Of a stretch of DNA of 64,000 nt, positions 10,998-18,761 are shown piece after piece. The stretch is from contig CAJNDT010000140.1 of the NCBI GenBank assembly GCA_905221615.1, forward strand, positions 62,001 to 126,000. The letters are read 5' to 3'. This stretch comes from Symbiodinium sp. CCMP2592. Taxonomy: Eukaryota; Sar; Dinophyceae; Suessiales; Symbiodiniaceae. Numbering within the stretch: position 1 is the stretch's first letter; the number at the start of each line of letters is the position of its first letter. Below the pieces are notes generated by a model that searched no databases, was not told where the DNA came from, and was given only the letters and a program-made list of their open reading frames with translations. Both the position numbers and the translations under genes were made by a program.

Positions 10998-11207
10998 GGT
11001 TTAGGGTTTAGGGTTTAGGGTCGTGAGAGTTTAGGATTTAGGGTTTAGGGTTTAGGGTTTAGGATTTAGGGTTTAGGGTTTAGGGTTTAGGCTTTAGGGT
11101 TTAGGATTTAGGGTTTAGGGTTTAGGATTTAGGGTTTAGGGTTTAGGATTTAGGATTTAGGGTTTAGGGTTTAGGGTCGTGAGGGTTTAGGGTTTAGGGT
11201 TTAGGTG
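10998..11207 (+). repeat. Interstitial telomere-like array (TTTAGGG)n
   Basis: About 28 TTTAGGG units with frequent GATTTAG variants and two GTCGTGAG interruptions, which suggest internal duplication. Confidence 0.85.
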
Positions 11208-11506
11208 AACACCAGATGTTCAAGAATTGGATGCAGGCTCTAGGACTACGGCTACGTCTAACCAAGAGATTGAGAACTGACGCTAGTATGAAAGACTTTG
11301 GATATCGGTTTTTTAGCCGCCTAAACCCTCACCCTTGGATCTTAACCTTAAACCCCCAAACCCTGAGCCAAATCAAACCGAAACCCAAAGCCCTAAACCT
11401 TAAAGCCCCAAAACCGTGTGTGGCTGTTTGACATCAGGCCGCCGCACTGGAAGCCCAGACGGTGAGGGCGACAAAAGTCCTGGTGCCTTGATCCAAACCT
11501 AGATAG

Positions 11507-11602
11507 GGGTGGTTGTAAATTAGGGTCCCTTTTTGGGTCCCGATTATAATACGGCACCAAATATATAGGGACCCAAAAGGGGGCCATCATTTTGACAACC
11601 GC
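11507..11602. repeat. MITE family A, copy 5
   Basis: Left end GGGTGGTTGTAAATTAGG, right end TTTTGACAACC, core TATAATACGGCACCAAATAT. A few bases are lost at both ends. Confidence 0.7.
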
Positions 11603-11859
11603 GCAAAAATTAGGACCTTAATAGTAGCCCTATTATAGAGACTCTTACTGTAAGGGGGGCAGTGCCTCAGGTGTAGAGTGGGTGTTTTGGGGGGCTGACT
11701 CGCCTCCCTTGAAGTTGCCTGTCCAGGCTGTTCAGTGGTACACGTTTTTACTTTCAGGTTTCTGGGTTCCTATTAAAAAGTAAGAAGCCTAAGAAAGTAT
11801 GTACTTTTTCCCAGTGGGTTTCTGAACAGCCTAGAAACCGTTCAGCCCGGAGTAGAAGT

Positions 11860-12049
11860 TTAATGTAGGGGCCATAATATAGGGGCCGAAATAATTACCA
11901 ATACTATTTTGGGGTTCCTTATAACTCTAGCATTATGGGCCCCGAAAACCCTATTCTAATTATTGAGGCCCCTATATTACTAATTTTAACGGGGCTTTGG
12001 GGTTTCTCTATTAGAATGGTAGGGTGTTCAGCCCGGATTACAGTGAATC
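11860..12049. repeat. Repeat family O, copy 1
   Basis: Shares TAATGTAGGGGCC, AATAATTACCAATACTATTT, CGGGGCTTTGGGGTTTCTC and GGTGTTCAGCCCGGATTACA in order with 32,034-32,290. In both places it is followed directly by a family C element. Confidence 0.7.
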
Positions 12050-12152
12050 GCAGAAAGTTGGAACACTGGTTTAGGATGAATAGTGCTGGGATCCCCTATA
12101 CTTTACCTTAAGGGCAGGAGGAGAATAATGTTCCAACTTTCTGGCCGCTACT
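12050..12152. repeat. MITE family C, copy 3
   Basis: Ends CAGAAAGTTGGAACACTGG and ATGTTCCAACTTTCTGGC, core AGTGCTGGGATCCCCTATAC. Confidence 0.75.
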
Positions 12153-12159
12153 TTAGAGG

Positions 12160-12560
12160 TTTAGGGTTTGGGGTTTCGGGTTGGGATTTCGGGCGGAACT
12201 TTGTAGGGCTTACGTGAATTTTCGACGGGTTTTACAGCGGGGTGCCCAGAACACTCACAAGGCCAAAGAAACAAGATACTTCTGAATTGATGAGAACCGG
12301 GAGCACAACTTCAAGTAGATTTCTGAAACAAGTCCACCAAGCTGCAAAAGCACCTAAAATAAATCTTGTAAACCTATGCACCTAAGGTATTAAGGTATAT
12401 TCCTTAAAGAACGGCTTTTGTGTGCCTTGGAACAATCGAGGAAATTGCCGCCCCTCGGAGACGCGAATGTGAGGTGAGGCTTTCTCAGAGTGCTGTGGCT
12501 TACGGTGCACGGCTTTCTTGATGTCCAGATGTCCTGGTTATATCTTGCTGTAACCCATAA
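12160..12560. other. Stretch without a recognised feature
   Basis: No long open frame; short pieces such as TTAAGGTATATTCCTTAAAG near 12,390 resemble half of a family G element. Nothing else is seen. Confidence 0.4.
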
Positions 12561-12570
12561 AGCTCCTACT

Positions 12571-12783
12571 ACGGTTGATGGTATAAATCCTGCATTACCC
12601 ATGAGAGGGAATATACCATAATTCCCATAGTCTAGGGTCCTTAGGTGACGCAGAATCTAATTCATAACCCTAAACCCTATAGATCCCTTATAATACCCTT
12701 ATGGATCCCTTTAAAGGAGCCCTACAGATCCCTTAGAGTACCCTTATGGATCCCTTTAAAGGAACCCTTTATCATCAACCGTC
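12571..12783. repeat. MITE family D, copy 3, interrupted
   Basis: Starts GGTTGATGGTATAAATCCTG and carries the ACCATAATTCCCATAG core. It is interrupted by duplicated CCCTTTAAAGGA-type segments (about 12,660-12,770) before a last TCATCAACCGTCCG. The copia insertion lies 25 bp downstream. Confidence 0.55.
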
Positions 12784-12808
12784 CGATCTCTGCTGGTCCT
12801 TACACCCT

Positions 12809-12973
12809 TGTGAAATTTCCCTGTGTTGAAGCGCCGTGTTGACATGTCCTCATGCGAGCGTAGTTTTTGTGTTAGTTCTGAACGCACCCTGTACGACAGA
12901 CGTCTTGGGCTCAGACCAAAAAGTGTGCTCGTTTGTGTGGTTGGACACTCACTAATCCAGTTCCTGCTTCAAA
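12809..12973 (+). repeat. 5' LTR of copia element
   Basis: 165 bp beginning TGTGAAATTTCCCTGTGTTG and ending TTCCTGCTTCAAA. It differs from the 3' LTR only at one base (G here, C there, near position 12,825). The element promoter is expected here, but I see no recognisable motif. Confidence 0.93.
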
Positions 12974-12974
12974 C

Positions 12975-12991
12975 TGGTAGCGGAGCTGTGA
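12975..12991 (+). promoter_or_regulatory. Candidate primer-binding site
   Basis: TGGTAGCGGAGCTGTG starts one base after the LTR. TGGTA complements a tRNA 3' end (UACCA), and initiator-methionine primer sites typically begin TGGTA. The full primer tRNA cannot be named without the organism's tRNA set. Confidence 0.6.
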
Positions 12992-13093
12992 GGACAACCA
13001 CTAGTGTTTCACCCCCGTTGAGCCTGTGGTCCGGGGTCCGTTGGGTAGAGTAGTGATAGTCGCGGCGCAAAGGCCCCTTCTATCCTCGAAGCC

Positions 13094-16000
13094 ATGAGCG
13101 TGGCAGGTTTGCGTTACCAGCCCAATCTCTGGTCACAGAACCTGAGCCCTGCAGAAACCAAAAGCGGATCGTACATATACGACGGTTCGGCTGCTGGCTT
13201 CCACGATTGGTGCTTCCGGACACAGATCCGTGTGCTGCAGCATAAGGAGAAGCAGCGGCGCGAAGCTCTTAAGGACCTGCGTTTTGCCGAGTCGGCAAGG
13301 GCCAAGAGCGAGTCACCAAGGAAGTGGCGTGGCAGGGCAAGTCAGGGGACCAGTGCATCGCCCACAGATGGTGATGGGAGCAGCGGTATACCCGCCAGTC
13401 CGTCCAGCGCAAAACGGACTAAGCCCGCGTCCGAGGCAGAAGATGAGGATGCGGAGTCGTTACCGTCGCACCCCAGCCAAGTGGCGGGCGACGATGAGCA
13501 AGAGCCGGACACAGATCCGGCGGTGTACACCTTGCAAGACGTCAAGGACGAGTCGCTCGACATGAGCGAATGCGTTAGCAAAATCCTAGAGGGTCTCCGA
13601 GGAGATGCCTTTTGCATCGCTCGCGACGTCGGCCTGGAACGTCTGCTTCGCCATGACGGCGTCGACTACCTGATAGAAGAAATCAGGAGGCAAGCCTTCC
13701 CTCTTCAATCCGAAGAGGCGTCCGAACTTTTCCGTCAGGGACAGCTCCTGACGGGCCCACTTGCAAAGCAACCTGGCGAGCCTATGTTGTCTTACATAGC
13801 CCGCCGAAAGCGGTGGTGGTCGACCTTGCGTGAGCTGGATCCTGATATCCGCCTTTCTGAAGCAATGAGGGCTAATCTCCTTGTTGAGCTTTCAGGGTTG
13901 GAAAGGTCCGAGCAGCTAATGGTCAAGACCGCCGCCCGCGTACACAGCGTGGATGAGTACGCACGCGTCCTTGTTCAGCATCACTCAGTGGTGCACATGA
14001 AGGAACGTCTTCTTACCCAGAAGGACCCTAGTGGCCCAGGTAAGACCTGGAGACGTTTCGAGGCTAAGCCCCAATACCCTAAGTTCGGCTATATGGGGTA
14101 TGATGGTAGTGCCGCAGAGTATGGTTACCAGGAACAACAGGAATCCGCGGAAGGCTACGGTGACGGCTACGGCGAAGAAGCATACCAGGCCACAGCGTCT
14201 GGGGGAGATGATGCGGATGAATGGATTGATGATGAGGATCTAGCATTGCAACTCAACGCCTATACGGCAGTGGCATATGAAGCTGAGATTGACGATTTGG
14301 ATGATTCCTATGCCGAGTCAGTTCAGCTTGCGTACGCGGCACAGACCGCCTTTGCCCAGGCGAAAGGAAAAGGAAAGGGGAAGAACAAGGGCAAGTCCCC
14401 CGGAAAATCCGGAGGGAAGGTCGTGCGTAGCAATTTGACCATTGCTGACCGTAAGGCCAAGTTAGCAGAGCTTAAGGCAAAGAGTAGGTGCCTGAAGTGC
14501 GGTGTGATCGGCCATTGGGCCGGAGATGCTGCCTGCAAGTTTAGCGGTAAGGGCAATGGCCCCAAGGGCACCGCAACCCCAGCACAGTCTGGGGGAACTG
14601 CCAATGCAGCCGCAAAGTCGGCGGCGCCGAAGCCTCAGGCGTATTTCGCCGCAGTGGAGGAGGATGACACAGAGTGTGTCCATCTGTCGAATGCGAGCGC
14701 TGGTAGGCTCGAGGGTTACCCAGCCAACCTTGAGCTGACTCCCTCAAAGACCAATACCGGCAAAGGCCGCGGCAATGAAACCCTCTTCTCACCACAGCTT
14801 CGGCGCACAGCCGCCGCTAGGATCATGCGTGACAGCCCGCCTGAGGGTTCCGATCGCGTTTTCTCCTTTGGTCAGCATAAGGGTCTGACTTATGAGCGTG
14901 TCTTGTATACGTTTCCTGGGTATGTTCTTTGGGGACGCACGCAGAAGTGCCCATCCATAAATTTGGCCGATTTCTTGGATTGGGTCACGGAGTACTTTGA
15001 TGTGCGTGATGATAACCCCATTAGCATCACGAGAAGGGATGTCCCTCTCAGCCAGGAACCCCCGCCTGAACCCTTCCAGCCCGAGGTTCGCCTCGCCGCG
15101 TCAGCTGCTTCGTCCAGCGAAGGCCCCCGGAAATGCCGGGGAGGTTGCAAGGAGTTCAACAAGTCGGGGAGTAACGCATACATAGACATGCGGACCTGTA
15201 AGAAATGCGGCACCGTCACCAAGACGAAGAAAGAGAAGCCTGTCATAGATCAGGCCACATGCCCCCACACCTCCACCGAGAGGTCGGGTAGCAGTAGGAA
15301 GACCTCCCGCATTAAGTGCAAGCTTTGTGGGATGCTTCTAGATGAGCAGCCGCAGACCGAGCGAAAGGCTAGGGATGACGCAGCCACAGTGCTGCGGGAG
15401 TCCAACACCCTGGACTTCGATCTTCTGCGCAGCATAGTCGGCAGCACGGGGGATAGCCTCCCCGTAGAGGTAGTAGTTCCGGCTATTGCCCAGTTTCAAG
15501 AGACCATAGAGGGTCACTTCGTAACCGAGCCCGTGATATCCCGCGGTGACCTTCTCGCATACCTGCAAGAGGCCTTAGACGATCACTCTGCGCCATCGAC
15601 CAACAACAGTTGGGAAGTGGCGTCGGCGAGATCGCGCTCCTCGAGGGCCTCCGCGACGAGGCACGCCTTCGTGGCTTTTACTGAGGGGGTCACAGATATC
15701 CATCCGGCTTTGGTTGATTTGCCCGTAGTAAATATCTACGAGGATAAGCACGTATACGCCGTGTTGGATGAGGGCTGTAACTCGACTGTTCACGGTAGCG
15801 ATTGGATAGCAAACGCGGCGGGGAAACTTGCGAACTTCGGTTACAGCACGAGGTTTAAACCTGAGGGCAATCGTACCTTCAAGGGTCTTAGCGGTGCTAC
15901 CGAGACCTTGGGTAGCAGGACCATACCTTTCTCTATAATGGGATTGGAGCAGGACTTGAGAGTTCCGGGCGTCCTTGATTCGCATGAGATTAAGGGTACA

Positions 16001-17905
16001 GCCCCTCTCCTTTTGTCCCTTTACGCGCAGGCCCAGCTTGGTATAACCAAAGATCTTCGGTTTGGTGAGTGTGGTGTTAGACTTCCTTCAGAGGATAGCA
16101 TCATTAGGATCAAGCTGTGTCGGACACATGACTCAGGGCTGTTATGCATAAACATAACAGAAGGCTTGACCCAGGTGAAACAACCCCGTCTCATAAAGAG
16201 CTTCCAAATTCCCTCGCCGCCAGTTCCTATATTTAGGTCTGCCGCCGCCGCCTTAGCTCACTCAGAGTCCGTGAGCGGATCACCCCGAGATGCAACAGCG
16301 GCAGATGACGCAGTGGCAACAAGTCGCAGTCACAGTACTGTAGATGCAGGCCATGGTCATAGCACTGTAGGCGTAGGCCACGGTCACAGCTTTACAACGA
16401 CAGCTGAGAATCGCAACAACACCAAGCGACGCATAAGCGTAGCGTTTCCGAACCATTGCATGGTAGGCACGTCCGTAGGAGACACGGAGCCCGCCGCGAT
16501 GGCCGCAGCAGAGGGGCAGCTGCCTAAGAAGGCTCCCCCAACGGCAAAGGCTGCACCGAAGGTTCTTGCAGCGCCGGACCCTGGCCACAGTGCCATGGCG
16601 AAGTCACCAGCGGTCGGCCACAGTGCCGCACCGGCAGGAGGCACTTTCTCCGCGCCTGCGCCTAAGGCGCCGCCTGGAAGTGGACTGCCCAAGAAGGCGC
16701 CTCCCACGGAGAAGGCCAGGCCTGGGGATAGCCCAGGAATTCCGCCAGCAGCTCGTGCCACAGTGCACCCGAAGGAGATTGCAAGAGGGCACCGCGAGCT
16801 GGCCGAGTTTGATGCGGTTGTGAAGAAGGACCCGCATGGCAGGAACCTGGTTATAATGGCAGGTGGAGGACCCCACGGTCCGGAGCTCGACACGCCTCTC
16901 CCAGCATCCGTGTATAATCCGGATTTGGCCTTGCAGCCGTATTATGCGGGGGACATAGCGAACCCGGACATCATTATTGATGTTTTTACCTGGGGCTATG
17001 AGCACCATGCCTGGCTGCAACGCGTCAGAGGGAAGTGGACAGCAGCCGAGCTCTTCGCACAGCACGAAGAGATGGAAACGCATGCAACCACGACGTATGC
17101 GTCTGCCACCAGCTATATGCTGGTGATGTTGGACATGGTGTGGCTAAAGGACGATCGCAAAGACGATCTGACGCCTGCAGAAGCCCAGCAGCGCAACGAT
17201 GAACAGCGCGACCGCACAAAGCATGTTGGGTCAAACCCCGATATAATTCGGGAGCACGCAGACCATCCCAATTTGATTGCCCACGTCAGGCACATCTTGG
17301 CGAACGTCCTCGACGCCAAGGATGCTGGGATTCGGTCCATAGCCGTGCATGTTGTTTGCAAGGCCAACAGACATAGATCTGTTGCGGCGGGTATCCTTAC
17401 CCATGCGACGCTTTTGGAGCTTGTGCCGGATTGCTCCGTCAGCCTCACTCACATGAGTGCAGCGAACAGTTGGCCGTTCATGGGCAGCAAAGCGTGCAAA
17501 GGGCAGTGCCCCAAGTGTTTGCACCGCGCCCCTGGCATAGCCCAGGAGGTTGAGGAGCTTACGAGGTCCTTCGTCGACGCCGTCCGCATAGACGGACCGG
17601 AGGACAATGAGTGCATCCTTGTCGTGGAGCCGCAGTGTGCACGCCCTGATGATCAGCCTACATATGCTGAGCGGTTTCATGCGCGCCTGCTTGCAGAGGG
17701 CCGCATACAGGCACCGGTGACGGGGGTAGGTCCCCTTGATAGGCCTCCCCTGGCAGGCGAAACCGCGTACCAGGCTGCAACCCGCATGGGGCTGGTCGGC
17801 AAGACACATACATCGTATGTGGCCAAGTTCGACCCCAACTCGCTCGGCGATGAATCGCGCACAGGGCACAGCCCCTGGAGGACGCTTGCCTTCGGTTACT
17901 TTTAG
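13094..17905 (+). CDS. gag: Copia gag-protease polyprotein (ORF1, 1603 aa)
   Basis: Gives the particle protein and protease of the element. It starts at an ATG 120 bp after the 5' LTR. The N-terminus (YDGSAAGFHDWCFRT, residues 29-43) is a gag-like helical region to about residue 310. A KGKGKGKNKGK basic stretch (about 426-436) precedes a zinc knuckle C466-x2-C-x4-H-x6-C481, which has two more residues before the last Cys than the standard form. Residues 590-637 resemble the ExoX C-terminal domain (FGQHKGLTYERVL..PGY..W). Two zinc-ribbon-like Cys clusters follow (about 681-748). The retropepsin-like motif is VLDEGCNSTVHG with D892, so DEG replaces the usual DTG/DSG. After a Pro/Ala/His-rich linker, residues 1250-1500 hold a domain with CKANRHRSVAAG, like the TGGxHRSV motif of RapZ C-terminal domains. 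The frame ends at TAG (17,903-17,905), overlapped by the next ORF. Confidence 0.85.
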   Translation: MSVAGLRYQPNLWSQNLSPAETKSGSYIYDGSAAGFHDWCFRTQIRVLQHKEKQRREALKDLRFAESARAKSESPRKWRGRASQGTSASPTDGDGSSGIPASPSSAKRTKPASEAEDEDAESLPSHPSQVAGDDEQEPDTDPAVYTLQDVKDESLDMSECVSKILEGLRGDAFCIARDVGLERLLRHDGVDYLIEEIRRQAFPLQSEEASELFRQGQLLTGPLAKQPGEPMLSYIARRKRWWSTLRELDPDIRLSEAMRANLLVELSGLERSEQLMVKTAARVHSVDEYARVLVQHHSVVHMKERLLTQKDPSGPGKTWRRFEAKPQYPKFGYMGYDGSAAEYGYQEQQESAEGYGDGYGEEAYQATASGGDDADEWIDDEDLALQLNAYTAVAYEAEIDDLDDSYAESVQLAYAAQTAFAQAKGKGKGKNKGKSPGKSGGKVVRSNLTIADRKAKLAELKAKSRCLKCGVIGHWAGDAACKFSGKGNGPKGTATPAQSGGTANAAAKSAAPKPQAYFAAVEEDDTECVHLSNASAGRLEGYPANLELTPSKTNTGKGRGNETLFSPQLRRTAAARIMRDSPPEGSDRVFSFGQHKGLTYERVLYTFPGYVLWGRTQKCPSINLADFLDWVTEYFDVRDDNPISITRRDVPLSQEPPPEPFQPEVRLAASAASSSEGPRKCRGGCKEFNKSGSNAYIDMRTCKKCGTVTKTKKEKPVIDQATCPHTSTERSGSSRKTSRIKCKLCGMLLDEQPQTERKARDDAATVLRESNTLDFDLLRSIVGSTGDSLPVEVVVPAIAQFQETIEGHFVTEPVISRGDLLAYLQEALDDHSAPSTNNSWEVASARSRSSRASATRHAFVAFTEGVTDIHPALVDLPVVNIYEDKHVYAVLDEGCNSTVHGSDWIANAAGKLANFGYSTRFKPEGNRTFKGLSGATETLGSRTIPFSIMGLEQDLRVPGVLDSHEIKGTAPLLLSLYAQAQLGITKDLRFGECGVRLPSEDSIIRIKLCRTHDSGLLCINITEGLTQVKQPRLIKSFQIPSPPVPIFRSAAAALAHSESVSGSPRDATAADDAVATSRSHSTVDAGHGHSTVGVGHGHSFTTTAENRNNTKRRISVAFPNHCMVGTSVGDTEPAAMAAAEGQLPKKAPPTAKAAPKVLAAPDPGHSAMAKSPAVGHSAAPAGGTFSAPAPKAPPGSGLPKKAPPTEKARPGDSPGIPPAARATVHPKEIARGHRELAEFDAVVKKDPHGRNLVIMAGGGPHGPELDTPLPASVYNPDLALQPYYAGDIANPDIIIDVFTWGYEHHAWLQRVRGKWTAAELFAQHEEMETHATTTYASATSYMLVMLDMVWLKDDRKDDLTPAEAQQRNDEQRDRTKHVGSNPDIIREHADHPNLIAHVRHILANVLDAKDAGIRSIAVHVVCKANRHRSVAAGILTHATLLELVPDCSVSLTHMSAANSWPFMGSKACKGQCPKCLHRAPGIAQEVEELTRSFVDAVRIDGPEDNECILVVEPQCARPDDQPTYAERFHARLLAEGRIQAPVTGVGPLDRPPLAGETAYQAATRMGLVGKTHTSYVAKFDPNSLGDESRTGHSPWRTLAFGYF

Positions 17906-18761
17906 CTCGGGTCCTAACCCTGCTAGTTCTAGCGTAGGTGCGTCAGCCAAGGGCGGAGCGGCCCCCATAGTGGGACCGAAGGACACACCGACACCGCCGC
18001 CGGCAAAGTCCGGTGGGGCACAGGACCGCGCAGCGACGCCGACAGGGTCGTCGGCTCGGATTCGCAGGCTCGAGGCCGAGGTCCACGACCTCACCGATGC
18101 GAATCGCTGCCAAGAAAGCACTATAAGTGACTTGAGAGAGGCCCTCAGCAATGTGAAGCGGCAGCGCGATAATGCGTATGATCGGCTGCAGGACATGCGC
18201 GAGAGGGCAGAAGACGCGGAACGCCGGGCCGATAGGGCCGAGGTGGAGCTTAAGAGGCTCACACGCCGCTCCAGATCGCGTCGCAGGCGGAGGGATAGTT
18301 CCTCCTCGAGCAGGGGCCATCACCGTGACCGCACCCGAGAAAGGCGGCGAATGGACTCCAGACCTCGGGATAGGTCCGAGGCTCCGACACGCCAACGCAC
18401 CTCCCGTTGGGGTCGCGTCCGCGACCCAGGCGACGACCGTGCGGATCGGGACACAGCTCCCGAGCGCGAGCGCATTCGTGCAGGCCGGGACACAGCTCCC
18501 GAGCGTGAGCGCACGAATCCTCGCCCCTCTGCACGGCCGGACCCGACAAAGGCAAGGGCAAAGGCAAGGCTGCACCCCACAGTGTGTACGACGAGGTCGA
18601 GTACGACGACGGCACAGGTGCAGGTGACTGGGATCCACCGGGACCCAGGAGCAGCCTTGGAGGCAGCAGGCGCCCGCCTGAACCGCCGGAGCCACCGCGC
18701 TTCCGAGGCAGTGCTGGTTACCATAGGTTCCCAGAGCGCGAGAATCCGCACCGCCCCATGA
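17817..18761 (+). CDS. Copia ORF1b: coiled coil plus Arg/Ser-rich tail
   Basis: This frame is +1 relative to ORF1 and overlaps its end. The first ATG is 17,817 and another lies at 17,850. From about residue 80 to 150 it predicts a long coiled coil (LEAEVHDL, DLREALSNVKRQRDNAYDRL, heptad spacing). A strongly basic Arg/Ser stretch (RRSRSRRRRRDSSSSS) follows, then two tandem 13-residue units with RDTAPERER. The coiled coil suggests self-assembly and the basic part nucleic-acid binding; both are inferences. Its TGA (18,759-18,761) overlaps the first ATG of the pol frame as ATGA. From about 18,509 the pol frame is also open and its translation (DKGKGKGKAA) looks more protein-like. So this ORF may be the middle of one polyprotein, reached by a +1 and left by a -1 shift. 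Confidence 0.6.
   Translation: MWPSSTPTRSAMNRAQGTAPGGRLPSVTFSSGPNPASSSVGASAKGGAAPIVGPKDTPTPPPAKSGGAQDRAATPTGSSARIRRLEAEVHDLTDANRCQESTISDLREALSNVKRQRDNAYDRLQDMRERAEDAERRADRAEVELKRLTRRSRSRRRRRDSSSSSRGHHRDRTRERRRMDSRPRDRSEAPTRQRTSRWGRVRDPGDDRADRDTAPERERIRAGRDTAPERERTNPRPSARPDPTKARAKARLHPTVCTTRSSTTTAQVQVTGIHRDPGAALEAAGARLNRRSHRASEAVLVTIGSQSARIRTAP

Noticed and set aside
17231..18262. 343-codon reverse frame over the gag/ORF1b junction
   Set aside because: It is a shadow of GC-rich forward coding sequence; no domain is visible on that strand.
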